A stretch of DNA of 64,000 nucleotides from Clostridium sp. K13 (GCF_019734195.1 NZ_JAASHM010000015.1:1-64000), one strand, 5' to 3'. Positions 44,893 through 54,782 are shown, numbered from the stretch's first letter. Notes: generated from the letters alone by a model not told the origin. Numbers and translations are program-made.

Positions 44893-44936
44893 TATTTCTA
44901 TAAATAGAGTAAAGTAAAATATCATTTTATTTAATA

Positions 44937-45036
44937 TAAGAGCGAAAAGTGAAGGTTGAAACTGCTATGATAGCTTCTTGAAATATAGTTTTTTAATTCA
45001 TCTAATCTGAATTATTTTCTTAACTTTTCACTCTTA
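44937..45036. repeat. hairpin-rich non-coding element, copy 2
   Basis: Outer arms TAAGAGCGAAAAGT (44937-44950) and ACTTTTCACTCTTA (45023-45036) pair with one mismatch. Inside are GGTTGAAACTGCTATGATAG and AATTCA-TCTAATC-TGAATT, the same order and flanking words as in copy 1 (36520-36620). It lies between the converging NUDIX and DHHW-protein genes and may serve as their terminator. Confidence 0.6.
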
Positions 45037-45054
45037 CTTCTTCACTTAATAATT

Positions 45055-46158
45055 TTAGTATTTAAGCTTTAAAATAGTATTTTCTGTAGATAAATTTATA
45101 AAATTATATAGTATTAAAATATTATCAAAAGTATTTTCATCTAAATACTCACTTAATTTACTACTAAAACTTCTTAAATCAACTACATGAATTTCCTCAT
45201 AGTTTTGAGTTAAAAATGGAATTAATGAATTTGCAAAAGAATCTTTTATAACTAATATTTTTTTGTCATTTTTAATAGCATTATTTTTTATTATAGTTAA
45301 AGGATTGTTACCGTATAAGAATAATGCATATTTATCTCTTAAATTTTCTTTAGAGTAATCATATATAGAATCATATATTTTATCTCCTACTAGTTCTAGC
45401 GTCAAATCATTAAATTTATAATAGGTAAGAATATCTGAATTTATATTAAAAGGTTTTGACTTTGAATAGTATGTTCCATAAAAACCTGATAGTTCAACCT
45501 TTTCAAATTCATCCAAACTTATTGCATTACCCCCAATAGAACTTATAAAACCACAATATCCTAAATATGCTCCATATGTTGTCCAATGATGATCTGTATT
45601 ATAATAAATATATTTCTCTTTATTATTAATTAACTCTTTCATTAAATCTACATTATTAGTATATGACGAGTATTTATATATTTCATCAATTATTTTTTCC
45701 TGCATAATTTGAGGAGATCCTAGTGGTAAACTTTCTTTATATATCTCATAAGAATTTGGAATTACCATTAATGAAACTTTCCCCTTATATCTTTCTCCAA
45801 AATTCTTTATAGTTTCAATATTATTAATTAATCTTTCTTCATTTAATAAATCAAACTTTTCAAAAAGCTTGCCATTTTCTCCATATATTATTCCGTTATT
45901 TTCTATCTTACCTAATGCATATTCACTTATAGATTTTAAGCTTATCCATTTATCTCTTATAGGAAATTGATCATTTATATATTTTTCGTAGTTCTCTTGA
46001 AAGCTTCCATTTAAGAAATCTTTAAAAGAAAATGTTACATTTGTTTTTAAATTTCTGTTTTCTAATTCTGAAAACTCCTTATCATTACTAACCAAACTAA
46101 CTATTGTTATTACTAAAGTTATTGAAATAAAACTATATAGTAAGTAATTTTTCTTCAT
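45055..46158 (-). CDS. DHHW-family (AlgX/DltD-like) extracytoplasmic protein
   Basis: A 367-aa protein with an N-terminal signal anchor (~5-22). The YYNTDHHWTTYGAYLGY segment is the D-H-H-W motif of the AlgX/AlgJ-like SGNH-type family, and VIKDSFANSLIPFL carries the nucleophile Ser block (G/D-S-F). Such proteins take acyl groups from an MBOAT partner and add them to extracellular glycans. It lies 13 bases after the MBOAT gene. The acceptor polymer is unknown. Confidence 0.85.
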   Translation of the reverse strand: MKKNYLLYSFISITLVITIVSLVSNDKEFSELENRNLKTNVTFSFKDFLNGSFQENYEKYINDQFPIRDKWISLKSISEYALGKIENNGIIYGENGKLFEKFDLLNEERLINNIETIKNFGERYKGKVSLMVIPNSYEIYKESLPLGSPQIMQEKIIDEIYKYSSYTNNVDLMKELINNKEKYIYYNTDHHWTTYGAYLGYCGFISSIGGNAISLDEFEKVELSGFYGTYYSKSKPFNINSDILTYYKFNDLTLELVGDKIYDSIYDYSKENLRDKYALFLYGNNPLTIIKNNAIKNDKKILVIKDSFANSLIPFLTQNYEEIHVVDLRSFSSKLSEYLDENTFDNILILYNFINLSTENTILKLKY

Positions 46159-46171
46159 TTAATATTACCTC

Positions 46172-47548
46172 CTAAAACCTAAAATATAGGAAAGGATTAT
46201 AAGTTGCATCAACTAAATAAGCTATACATAATAAAAATATTGTTATTAAAATTATTGTATTTAAAATATCACTTTTTACAAATTTATTATATATATTTTT
46301 TATTATAGGTGTTGAAAACAATGTAGCAATTATAAACGTAATTCCATAATTTCTTATATAATATATCCATTCATTATCTATATTTATAGTAAACATTCTT
46401 TGTAATAATATTTTTAATTGTTCTAGATCTACTACTGCAAATATCGCCCAGCCAATGATTATAAAGAATATTGAATATATATGTGATATTATTTTGTTTT
46501 TTTCTAAAAATCTTAGTAATCCTGCTTTTTCTATACTTATTAATATAAAGAAATATATTCCCCATAATATAAAGTTATAGCTAGCTCCATGCCAAAATCC
46601 TGTTAAAAACCATACTATAAAAAGATTTATGTAAAGTCTTAATCTTCCTACTCTATTACCACCTAAAGGTATATAAACATATTCTTTAAACCAAGAACCA
46701 AGTGTAATATGCCATCTTCTCCAAAATTCAGTTATACTCCTTGATATATAAGGATAATTAAAATTTCTTGGGAAATCAAAGCCTAGTATTTTTCCAAGTC
46801 CTATTGCCATCAATGAATAACCATTAAAATCAAAATATATTTGAAATGCAAAAGCTAAAATAGATATCCATGCCATTATTGTTCCAATTTCCGAAAATCC
46901 TTTTGCTTCAACTTCTGACCAAAGTGCTCCTATATTATTTGCTATAATCACCTTACTTCCTAATCCAAGTATAAATAATTTTATACCTTCTTGAATTTGA
47001 TATATATCTACTTTTCTGTTTTTTAATGCAAGATTTATATCAGTATACTTAACTATAGGACCTGCTATAAGTTGCGGAAATAAACATACAAATGCTCCAA
47101 AATTTATAATATTTTTTTCTGCTTTAACTTTTCCTAAAAATACATCTATGGTATAAGACATAGTTTGAAATGTATAAAAACTAATTCCTAAAGGTAATGT
47201 TATTTTTACATACTTTAATGATATACCTAAAATATTATTTATATTTTCTAAGAAGAAATTAAAATATTTAAAGAAAAATAACATTCCCAAATTAAATAAT
47301 ATGGATATAAGTAAAAACATAATACTTATCTTTTTATTTTTTCTATATTTTTCTATTCCTCTGCTGACCAAGTAGTCTACAAATATTGATGCTAACATTA
47401 TTAAAAAGTACTTAGGCTCTCCCCATGAATAAAAAGCTAAACTAACACCTAACAAAGTTAAATTTTTAAATTTATTAGGAGTTAAAAAATATAAAACCAT
47501 TGCTATAGGTAGAAACCTAAATATAAATAAAATACTACTAAAAACCAT
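46172..47548 (-). CDS. MBOAT-family O-acyltransferase (AlgI/PatA type)
   Basis: A 458-aa polytopic membrane protein with about ten TM segments. It has the MBOAT signature: FPQLIAGPIVKY, SITEFWRRWHITLGSWFKEY and the catalytic His in TGFWHGASYNFILWG. It moves an acyl (usually acetyl) group across the membrane. It is paired with the downstream DHHW protein as a two-gene O-acetylation module. No alginate or teichoic-acid genes are adjacent, so the target may be peptidoglycan, capsule or another surface glycan. Confidence 0.92.
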   Translation of the reverse strand: MVFSSILFIFRFLPIAMVLYFLTPNKFKNLTLLGVSLAFYSWGEPKYFLIMLASIFVDYLVSRGIEKYRKNKKISIMFLLISILFNLGMLFFFKYFNFFLENINNILGISLKYVKITLPLGISFYTFQTMSYTIDVFLGKVKAEKNIINFGAFVCLFPQLIAGPIVKYTDINLALKNRKVDIYQIQEGIKLFILGLGSKVIIANNIGALWSEVEAKGFSEIGTIMAWISILAFAFQIYFDFNGYSLMAIGLGKILGFDFPRNFNYPYISRSITEFWRRWHITLGSWFKEYVYIPLGGNRVGRLRLYINLFIVWFLTGFWHGASYNFILWGIYFFILISIEKAGLLRFLEKNKIISHIYSIFFIIIGWAIFAVVDLEQLKILLQRMFTINIDNEWIYYIRNYGITFIIATLFSTPIIKNIYNKFVKSDILNTIILITIFLLCIAYLVDATYNPFLYFRF

Positions 47549-47802
47549 ACTTTTCTCTCTTTCGTATACATAATAATTAAAAAATATTATAACTTCCTCA
47601 AAAAGAGTTATTAAATACTTTTCTCATCTTAATTAGACTCTATTATATGCAAATTTGTTCCTTATACAGACTTTATTTTTTCCCCATTAGGGACATTTAT
47701 AAACTCTAATCTTAACATATTAGCCATATAAATAACTATTTATATTTACATACCAGGCATTATTACTAATTATTGAATTATGTATATTTTTATGTTAATC
47801 TT

Positions 47803-47814
47803 GTGTATATACAC
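47803..47814 (+). promoter_or_regulatory. palindrome in the nadABC leader, possible NiaR operator
   Basis: GTGTATATACAC is a perfect 12-bp palindrome 30 bases before the nadA start. Firmicute nadABC operons are often repressed by NiaR in response to niacin. The link here is by position only. Confidence 0.35.
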
Positions 47815-47843
47815 CTGTAAATCAAATAAAAGGAAGTGTGAAA

Positions 47844-48749
47844 ATGAACTTAAAAGAAGAAATACTAAAATTAAAGGAAGAAAAAAATGCATTAATAGTT
47901 GCTCATCTTTATCAATGTGACGAAATTCAAGAAATAGCCGATATAGTTGGTGATTCTTATTTTTTAAGTAAACAAGCCATGGAAAGCTCAAAAGACTTAA
48001 TAATATTTTGTGGCGTAAAATTTATGGCTGAAAGTGCAAAGATACTTTCTCCACATAAAAAAGTACTTATTCCATCAAATAGCACAACTTGCCCTATGGC
48101 TGATATGGCCTTGGTTAATCGCCTAGAAGATTTAAAGGACAAGCATCCAAATGCTAAAGTTGTAAGTTATATTAATTCAAATTTAGATATAAAAGCTTTA
48201 TCTGATGTCTGTGTTACTTCATCATCAGCTATTGATATATTAAACAACTTGAACTCCGATGAAATAATATTTTTACCTGATAGAAATTTAGGTGGTTATT
48301 TAGCAGAACAATTACCAGACAAAAAATTCACTTTATATCCTGGATTTTGTCCAACTCATGAAAGAATTGAAAAAGATGAGATTATATCATTAAAAGAACA
48401 ATATCCAAATTATCCAGTTTTAGTTCATCCTGAATGTAATAAAGAAGTTCGTGATTTAGCTGATTATATAGGAAGTACCTCTGAACTTATTAACTATAGC
48501 GCTAATTCTACTGCAGCTGGTTTTATAGTTATAACTGAAGAAGGTGTCTTCTATGAAATGAAATTAAAAAGTCCTAATAAAACTTTTATTCCTACTAAAA
48601 CAGGAATGATTTGTCCTAATATGAAAAAAATATCTCTTAATGATTTATATAATTGTTTAAAAAATGAAGAATTTGAGGTTCGTATTGACGAAGAGCTTAG
48701 AGTAAAAGCTCATAAAGCTTTAGAAAATATGCATCTTTTATCTGTATAA
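47844..48749 (+). CDS. nadA: quinolinate synthase NadA
   Basis: A 301-aa [4Fe-4S] enzyme that condenses iminoaspartate and dihydroxyacetone phosphate to quinolinate. The three cluster cysteines are visible in NSTTCPMADM, PGFCPTHERI and GMICPNMKKI, each in its family context. A GTG at 47838 is in frame, but it sits 3 bases from the SD (AAAAGGAAG). ATG 47844 is better spaced. First gene of nadABC, the de novo NAD route. Confidence 0.97.
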   Translation: MNLKEEILKLKEEKNALIVAHLYQCDEIQEIADIVGDSYFLSKQAMESSKDLIIFCGVKFMAESAKILSPHKKVLIPSNSTTCPMADMALVNRLEDLKDKHPNAKVVSYINSNLDIKALSDVCVTSSSAIDILNNLNSDEIIFLPDRNLGGYLAEQLPDKKFTLYPGFCPTHERIEKDEIISLKEQYPNYPVLVHPECNKEVRDLADYIGSTSELINYSANSTAAGFIVITEEGVFYEMKLKSPNKTFIPTKTGMICPNMKKISLNDLYNCLKNEEFEVRIDEELRVKAHKALENMHLLSV

Positions 48750-48754
48750 GAAAT

Positions 48755-50038
48755 ATGAATTATGATGTTTTAATAGTTGGAACAGGTATTGCAGGCCTTT
48801 ATACTGCTCTTAATTTAAGAGATGATATTAGGATATTAATGATAACTAAAAATACTTTTAAAGATTGTAATAGCTATCTTGCTCAAGGTGGAATTTCCAC
48901 TTCTCTCGGTATTTTTGATGAAGAAAATTATTTTAATGATACAATGAAAGCTGGAAATTATCATAATGATACTGAAGCTGTTAAATTATTAATAAAAAAC
49001 TCTATTGAAAATATTAATAATCTAGTTGAAATCGGAGTACCATTTGATAAAGATAATGATAATTTAAAATATACACGAGAAGGTGGCCATAGCAAATTTA
49101 GAATAGTTCATGTTAAAGATGAAACTGGAAAATACGTTACTGAAACTTTATTAAATATTGTATCTAAGAAAAATAATATTACCATGTTAGAAAATACAAA
49201 ATTAGTAGATTTAATATGTAAAAATAATAACTGCTACGGTGGAGTTATAGAACATAACTCTGTAGTTTCCACAGTAAATAGTAAATTTACTATTTTAGCT
49301 ACCGGAGGTATTGGTGGAATATTTAATTCAACTACTAATATTGAATATTTAACTGGAGATGGTCTTAATATTAGTTTAAAAAATAATATTGAAATTAAGG
49401 ATATGGAATATTTACAACTTCACCCTACTGTTTTATATGAGCCAAAATCTAAAGGCAAAAAATTGCTTTTATCTGAATCTTTACGTGGTGAGGGTGGAAT
49501 AATACTAAATCAAAATAAAGATGAGTTTATTGATTCTTTACTTCCTAGAGATATAGTTTCTTCTGCAATATTAAAAGAGATAGAAAATACACCTAATAAG
49601 CCTTATGTTTACCTAGATATGACTAAAAAATCAAAAGAATTTTTAATGGGTAGATTTCCTTTCTTATATAATGAATGTTTAAAAAGGGGATTTGAAATGG
49701 ATAAGGATTTACTTCCAATAGCTCCTGCTCATCATTACTGTATGGGAGGAATTAAAGTAGATTTATTTTCTAGAACTTCTATGAATAATCTTTATGCTGT
49801 TGGTGAAGCTAGTTGTACTGGAGTACATGGAAGTAATAGACTTGCTAGTAATTCTCTATTAGAAGCATTAGTTTTTAGCAAGCAAGCTGCTGAAAATATT
49901 AATTCTAAAATATCTGAAATAGATTTTAAAGAAATTATTAATAATCTAACTTCATATGCATTAGATTCTTACGATGAATTAATAAACTACTTAAAAGGAA
50001 AGGTTGATAATAGATATGCTAAACTATTTAATTGTTGA
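48755..50038 (+). CDS. nadB: L-aspartate oxidase NadB, short form
   Basis: A 427-aa flavoprotein. The FAD motif is VGTGIAGLYTAL, then SYLAQGGI, ATGGIGGIF, LHPTVLY, SLRGEGG and HHYCMGGIKVD. It oxidises aspartate to iminoaspartate for NadA. It lacks most of the C-terminal helical domain of E. coli-type NadB (about 530 aa), as do several clostridial forms. It starts 5 bases after nadA without a strong SD, so translation is probably coupled, and it overlaps nadC. Confidence 0.95.
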   Translation: MNYDVLIVGTGIAGLYTALNLRDDIRILMITKNTFKDCNSYLAQGGISTSLGIFDEENYFNDTMKAGNYHNDTEAVKLLIKNSIENINNLVEIGVPFDKDNDNLKYTREGGHSKFRIVHVKDETGKYVTETLLNIVSKKNNITMLENTKLVDLICKNNNCYGGVIEHNSVVSTVNSKFTILATGGIGGIFNSTTNIEYLTGDGLNISLKNNIEIKDMEYLQLHPTVLYEPKSKGKKLLLSESLRGEGGIILNQNKDEFIDSLLPRDIVSSAILKEIENTPNKPYVYLDMTKKSKEFLMGRFPFLYNECLKRGFEMDKDLLPIAPAHHYCMGGIKVDLFSRTSMNNLYAVGEASCTGVHGSNRLASNSLLEALVFSKQAAENINSKISEIDFKEIINNLTSYALDSYDELINYLKGKVDNRYAKLFNC

Positions 50039-50855
50039 TAAAATAATAAAAAATGCATTAGAAGAAGATATTCCATATGGTGATATTACAGCTTCTTCAA
50101 TAGTAACTAAAGGCTCTAAAGCCAAAGCTTCTCTTATAGCTAAAGAAGATGGTATAATTTGTGGATTACCTATATTTGAAAGAGTATTCGCTATATTAGG
50201 TGAAGTCACTTTTACATCATCAGTCTCAGAAGGTTCTAAGGTTACTAATGGCGATATAATTGGTGAAGTTGAAGGTAATGCTCTTAATATTTTAATGGGT
50301 GAAAGGGTTGCTTTAAATTTACTTCAAAAAATGAGCGGAATTGCAACTTTAACTAATAAATATGTACTTAAACTTCAAGGATTGAACACACAAATCTTAG
50401 ATACAAGAAAAACTACAGCTAATCTTAGAATTTTAGAAAAATATGCTGTTAAAATAGGTGGTGGAAATAATCATCGATTCTCCTTATCTGATGGAATTTT
50501 AATCAAGGATAATCATATTGGATATGCTGGCAGTATAAAAGAAGCTATTAGATTAGCTAAAGCTAATTCTTCATTTGTTAGAAAAATAGAGGTAGAAACT
50601 GAATCTAAAGCTGATGTACTTGAAGCCCTTGAAGCTGGTGCTGACATTATTATGCTTGATAATATGTCCCCTTCTGAAGCTAGTGATATGGTTAAATTAA
50701 TAGATGGACGTGCACTTATAGAATGCTCTGGAAATATTACTTTAGATACAGTAGTAGATTATGCATTATCAGGTGTAGATTTTATTTCCTCTGGCGAACT
50801 AACTCATTCAGTAAAAGCATTTGATATCTCTTTAAAAAACTTTACTCAACTATAA
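50016..50855 (+). CDS. nadC: nicotinate-nucleotide pyrophosphorylase NadC
   Basis: About 279 aa. It converts quinolinate and PRPP to nicotinate mononucleotide. Family segments are EDIPYGDITAS, LDTRKTTANLR (the phosphate/carboxylate-binding TRKT), KIGGGNNHRFSLSDGILIKDNH and IMLDNMSP. A TTG at 50004 touches the SD (GGAAAGG). ATG 50016 is a more reasonable start and gives a 23-base overlap with nadB. Last gene of the operon, with a terminator behind it. Confidence 0.95.
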   Translation: MLNYLIVDKIIKNALEEDIPYGDITASSIVTKGSKAKASLIAKEDGIICGLPIFERVFAILGEVTFTSSVSEGSKVTNGDIIGEVEGNALNILMGERVALNLLQKMSGIATLTNKYVLKLQGLNTQILDTRKTTANLRILEKYAVKIGGGNNHRFSLSDGILIKDNHIGYAGSIKEAIRLAKANSSFVRKIEVETESKADVLEALEAGADIIMLDNMSPSEASDMVKLIDGRALIECSGNITLDTVVDYALSGVDFISSGELTHSVKAFDISLKNFTQL

Positions 50856-50863
50856 CTTTCTAA

Positions 50864-50920
50864 AAAAAGTAATTACATTTACTTTATACTTATATATTTA
50901 AGTAAATGTAATTACTTTTT
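50864..50920. terminator. bidirectional terminator of nadABC and the glycosyltransferase gene
   Basis: Arms 50864-50884 and 50900-50920 pair perfectly over 21 bp (AAAAAGTAATTACATTTACTT and complement) with A/T runs at both ends. Confidence 0.85.
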
Positions 50921-50963
50921 ATAATTTTGAATATAAACAAATCAATAATTTAGCTATATTCCT

Positions 50964-52109
50964 CTACAGATAATTAGTATAATCACTTAATCTTAATGGA
51001 TAATCTAATTTAGGAACCTCCGTATTTAAATCTTTAAACTCCTTTTTAAACAACTCCCTATTATATAAAATCTTTTCTGAATCGCCATTAAAACTTGCTG
51101 CTAATTCATTAAAAAAATAGGAACATTTTTTATTTCCTAAATTATAGTAACAAACACATAACTGTAAACTTGGTATCCATGTATAATAATCACTATTAGA
51201 AATAGCCATATTATAATTATCTGGCCTTGAATCTAATGCAACTCTATACCAGAAAGCTGCTTGTTTAAAATTATTTTTTTCAAGATAATAATTTCCTAAA
51301 CTACATGCAATTTCAGCTGTTGGATTATCTAGCTTAAAAGACTCAAATGCAATATCAACTATTTTATCCTTCCTATCAATTATATTTAATGCTCTTATAA
51401 TCTTTAAATAGGCCCCCTTTACATCTTCTATCCATCCTTCATTAGTATTTATAAATCTTCTATATTGTTTTATAGCTTCCTTATAATATCTATTGTCAAA
51501 AAGTTCATTAGCATAATAGTACATATCTCTTGGAGTAAACTTTTTATTTTCCTTCTCCATAGTTCTAAATATTTGAAGATTTCTATCTGTATACTCTTTA
51601 ATTTTTCCATGCTCAATAGCAAAATCCCCTTCAAGCCCCTTACCATAAACATCTAAATATTCATGAACATTTCCTATCCAAATAAATCTACAACTTCTTT
51701 TAACTATTCTATTTCTCCTTAATGATGTAGTTACATCACCCTGATCATTTCTTGCTAATATATATTCTGCACTTACATAGTCATAACTCTTATCCATATT
51801 CTCTAACAATAATTTTATTTTTTTTACATTTTCATCATTAATATAGTCATCACCATCTAACCACATTATATAATCACTAGTCGCCTTACTAAATGCAAAA
51901 TTCCTAGCAGCTGCAAAATTGTTTATCCATTTAAAATCATATATTTTAGAATTAAACTTTGATGCAATTTCCTTTGTTTCATCTTTCGATCCTGTATCTA
52001 CTATTATAATTTCATCTATAAATGATTTTACTGAATTTAAACACCTACAAAGAGTCTTCGCTTCATCCTTAACAATCATACATAAACTTATAGAAACTTT
52101 TTTCTTCAT
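50964..52109 (-). CDS. family 2 glycosyltransferase with TPR-like C-terminal half
   Basis: A 381-aa soluble protein. GT-A domain (~1-200): SLCMIVKDEAKTLCRCLNSV, VDTGSKDET and the metal-binding DGDD in WLDGDDYI. The second half is helical and TPR-like (YYYANELFDNRYYKEAIKQY, NYYLEKNNFKQAAFWYRVAL). This fusion is common in Clostridia and resembles SunS-like or surface-glycan transferases. Donor and acceptor are unknown. It is monocistronic. Confidence 0.9.
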   Translation of the reverse strand: MKKKVSISLCMIVKDEAKTLCRCLNSVKSFIDEIIIVDTGSKDETKEIASKFNSKIYDFKWINNFAAARNFAFSKATSDYIMWLDGDDYINDENVKKIKLLLENMDKSYDYVSAEYILARNDQGDVTTSLRRNRIVKRSCRFIWIGNVHEYLDVYGKGLEGDFAIEHGKIKEYTDRNLQIFRTMEKENKKFTPRDMYYYANELFDNRYYKEAIKQYRRFINTNEGWIEDVKGAYLKIIRALNIIDRKDKIVDIAFESFKLDNPTAEIACSLGNYYLEKNNFKQAAFWYRVALDSRPDNYNMAISNSDYYTWIPSLQLCVCYYNLGNKKCSYFFNELAASFNGDSEKILYNRELFKKEFKDLNTEVPKLDYPLRLSDYTNYL

Positions 52110-52198
52110 CTATCCCCTTTATTAAAATAAAAATTAATGCACATATTATAATAAGAAATATTATTACAACATGTGCATTACTATACAACTATTTAACC

Positions 52199-53011
52199 TT
52201 AGTCAAACAATTCCTCTATTTTAGTATTTATACTTTCAACATTATATACTTCTGAACCATTATCATTATTTAAATTATACTTATCCTTAAGATACAATAT
52301 TCTATAAACACTTTCGTTAATTCTATCTTCAGAAATAGTCCCATTTGATATAGATTCTTCTATTGAAGTTATAACCTTTATCTCATTATCATATCCATGA
52401 CATACAAGCACTATATCAACCCCTGCCTTAATTGATTTAACAGCAGCTTCTCCTATATCATAATTTTGTGTAATAGCCCCCATAGTCATATCATCAGTAA
52501 TAACTACTCCTTTAAAGCCCATACTTTCCCTAAGAATATTAGAAATAATTATCTTTGACATAGTAGCTGGATTTTCTGAATCTACATTTTTTAATAAAAT
52601 ATGTGAAACCATAATAGCATCTGCACCATTTTTTATAGCATTTTCAAATAGTATAAACTCTAATTGCCTAAGTTCTTCTAAACTTTTTTCTACTAAAGGT
52701 AATCCATAATGAGAATCCACACTTGTATCACCGTGCCCTGGGAAATGCTTTACTACAGATATAACTCCATTATCTTGTATTCCCTTCATAACTTCAATAG
52801 CTAAATTGCTAACTTCCTCTGCATTTTCTCCAAAAGCCCTATTCCCTATAACAGTATTTTGGAGATTACTTAATATATCAAGTACTGGAGCATAGTCCAT
52901 ATTATATCCAATTAACTTTAACTCATTAGCAATTATATCTCCTTCTTTATAACAAATATCTTTACTATTAAAAGAAGCTACATAAGATGCTGAATTTAAT
53001 ATACATTTATT
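52199..53011 (-). pseudogene. 5'-truncated GH3 beta-N-acetylglucosaminidase (NagZ-like)
   Basis: The ATG frame (52199-52900, 233 aa) starts in the middle of a GH3 domain at MDYAPVLD. The reading frame continues upstream to 53011 as homologous sequence (YKEGDIIANELKLIGYNMDY) without a start. The catalytic KHFPGHGDTSVDSH and the nucleophile Asp in VITDDMTMGA remain, but about 100 N-terminal residues, including the usual DQEGGRV substrate segment, are absent. No promoter or SD fits the frame. It looks like the decaying tail of a cell-wall recycling or lytic enzyme. Confidence 0.7.
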
Positions 53012-53212
53012 TTATTAATCATATTTATTTTTATTGTCTTAACTCAAATATTTTTATTATTTTCAAAAGCAACTAATAATATACGTAAATATTATTTTCT
53101 ACTTTATATTAAAATTTAAAAACTTTATAAATAATATCACTTAAAATTCAGATTATTTTCATTCTTTCTTTGTATAATTAAATTATAAGATATTTCTTAA
53201 ATATATAATAAG
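53012..53212. other. region upstream of the amidase gene, nothing clear
   Basis: About 200 AT-rich bases between the GH3 remnant and the amidase. The missing start of the GH3 gene is not present here in any frame. It should hold the amidase promoter, but no convincing -35/-10 pair stands out. Confidence 0.5.
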
Positions 53213-53974
53213 GTGTTGATTATTATTAATACTAAAGATAAAAAAAACAAAAAACAGCCATTAAAACTTATAACCTTACTAATATTATTTTTACTCTTAG
53301 TAACTTTACTTATTAAAAGCTATACTAATTTTAAAGATAAAAATTTGACATTATCTAACTCTAATAATAACTTTAATGAAAATGCTCTAACAATCTGTAT
53401 TGACCCTGGTCACGGTGATTGGGATGATGGAGCTACAGGAGTAGATGGTGCATTAGAAAAAAATATAAACCTAAATGTCTCACTAAAACTTGGGAAACTA
53501 CTTCAAGATGCAGGCTTTAATGTGGTTTATACAAGAGATTCAGATAATCTCTCTTTATCTGATGATGAAATGGAAAACCTTTGTGAAAGAGTAAATATTT
53601 CAAAAGAAAACAATGCAGATTTATTTATTTCTATTCATTGTAATACTACCGATGAGTCATCTAGCTATAAGGGAATAGAAACATGGTACAATCCTAAAAA
53701 CGGTAATAATGAAGTCTTTGCCAAACTTGTACAAACTGAATTATCTAACTTAAATTATACTCAAGATAGAGAAATAAAGTCTGATTCAGAATTAGTAGTT
53801 TTATCTAAAAATGATACACCCTCTGTTTTAGTTGAACTTGGCTTCTTAAGTAACCCTTCAGATGAAAAGTTTTTAAACTCCAATAGTGGACAAACCCTAT
53901 GTGCAGAAGCCTTATTTACAGCAATAAAAGATGCCTCAGAAACCATCTTTCCATCAGTAAACTCTGATACATAG
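53213..53974 (+). CDS. N-acetylmuramoyl-L-alanine amidase, Amidase_3 family
   Basis: A ~253-aa protein with an N-terminal membrane anchor (~20-40) and a zinc amidase domain: IDPGHGDWDDGA (zinc His), SIHCNTTDE (zinc His) and VLVELGFLSN with the catalytic Glu. It cuts the peptide from muramic acid in peptidoglycan. The size and layout resemble CwlD/sporulation-type amidases. The start is unclear: AAGGTG directly abuts GTG 53213 and TTG 53216, and the better-spaced in-frame codons are ATT (53222/53225). Confidence 0.9.
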   Translation: MLIIINTKDKKNKKQPLKLITLLILFLLLVTLLIKSYTNFKDKNLTLSNSNNNFNENALTICIDPGHGDWDDGATGVDGALEKNINLNVSLKLGKLLQDAGFNVVYTRDSDNLSLSDDEMENLCERVNISKENNADLFISIHCNTTDESSSYKGIETWYNPKNGNNEVFAKLVQTELSNLNYTQDREIKSDSELVVLSKNDTPSVLVELGFLSNPSDEKFLNSNSGQTLCAEALFTAIKDASETIFPSVNSDT

Positions 53975-54000
53975 ATGCTTCCTCATCGAGGCATCTTTTT
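53973..54000 (+). terminator. terminator of the amidase gene
   Basis: AGATGC...CTC/GAG-GCATCT (53973-53996) followed by TTTTTATT. Confidence 0.7.
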
Positions 54001-54654
54001 ATTTATTAATTTAATTATTATAGAGGATAATATAACTATTCCTAATATTATAGCTCCATATATCATAAATAAATCCTCTGGTAATGCATTTATTATAGGA
54101 TCTATGGTTGCATCAAATATCCAATAATCATTTTTAAAAAATATTTTATGAAATATTATAAATGCCTTTGAAAAATCTATAACATACGCTGCTAATAGTA
54201 TTATAAAAAATATTATTAAGATATTTGATCCTGAATTAAGATTTTTTATAATATTTTTATAAGAACTTCTCATTTTAAGTTTACATAAAAAGATATAAAA
54301 CAAATTAGCTATTATAAAGACTAAAGCTATAACTATCAATGAAATAAAAATTCTTTTAACTTCCAAAAAATGTATTTCTCCATATGAACTCATAGTAAAA
54401 TTTTCAAACTTTAATGATTCTATAAATGGATTTTGAAGATAATTTATTAATTCATTGTAATCAATAATTAAATTTGCTTTAGAAACTCCTGTAATGTTAA
54501 CTAACTTATACTTATCTATAATAAATATATATATAAATCTAAGATTTAATGCTATTATTGTAGCAATCGCTATAATTGCTACAGCTGTAAATATACTCAT
54601 TAATATTCTAGTAAAAATATTTAAATATAATATTTTATCACTTTTTGTATCCAT
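53983..54654 (-). CDS. membrane protein of unknown function, 223 aa
   Basis: Not recognised. Four likely TM segments (~10-40, ~95-115, ~140-160, ~195-215) with short loops and a basic cytoplasmic end (INKKMPR). The region between TM1 and TM2 (~45-95) probably lies outside. ATG with an AGGAGG SD. It converges on the amidase gene and overlaps its terminator. No motif suggests a transport or enzyme function. Confidence 0.7.
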   Translation of the reverse strand: MDTKSDKILYLNIFTRILMSIFTAVAIIAIATIIALNLRFIYIFIIDKYKLVNITGVSKANLIIDYNELINYLQNPFIESLKFENFTMSSYGEIHFLEVKRIFISLIVIALVFIIANLFYIFLCKLKMRSSYKNIIKNLNSGSNILIIFFIILLAAYVIDFSKAFIIFHKIFFKNDYWIFDATIDPIINALPEDLFMIYGAIILGIVILSSIIIKLINKKMPR

Positions 54655-54726
54655 AATTCCTCCTATAAGTCTATATAAATTTTATCATATTATTACCTTT
54701 TTTAAAATATTTTCCAAATATTATAT

Positions 54727-54765
54727 AAAAAAATAACAATCTTTTATGAATTAAGATTGCTATTT
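54727..54765 (-). terminator. terminator of the 254-aa membrane protein gene
   Basis: AAAATAACAATCTT pairs with AAGATTGCTATTTT (one mismatch) with a T-run on the minus strand. Confidence 0.75.
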
Positions 54766-54782
54766 TATAACTAATATTTTTT

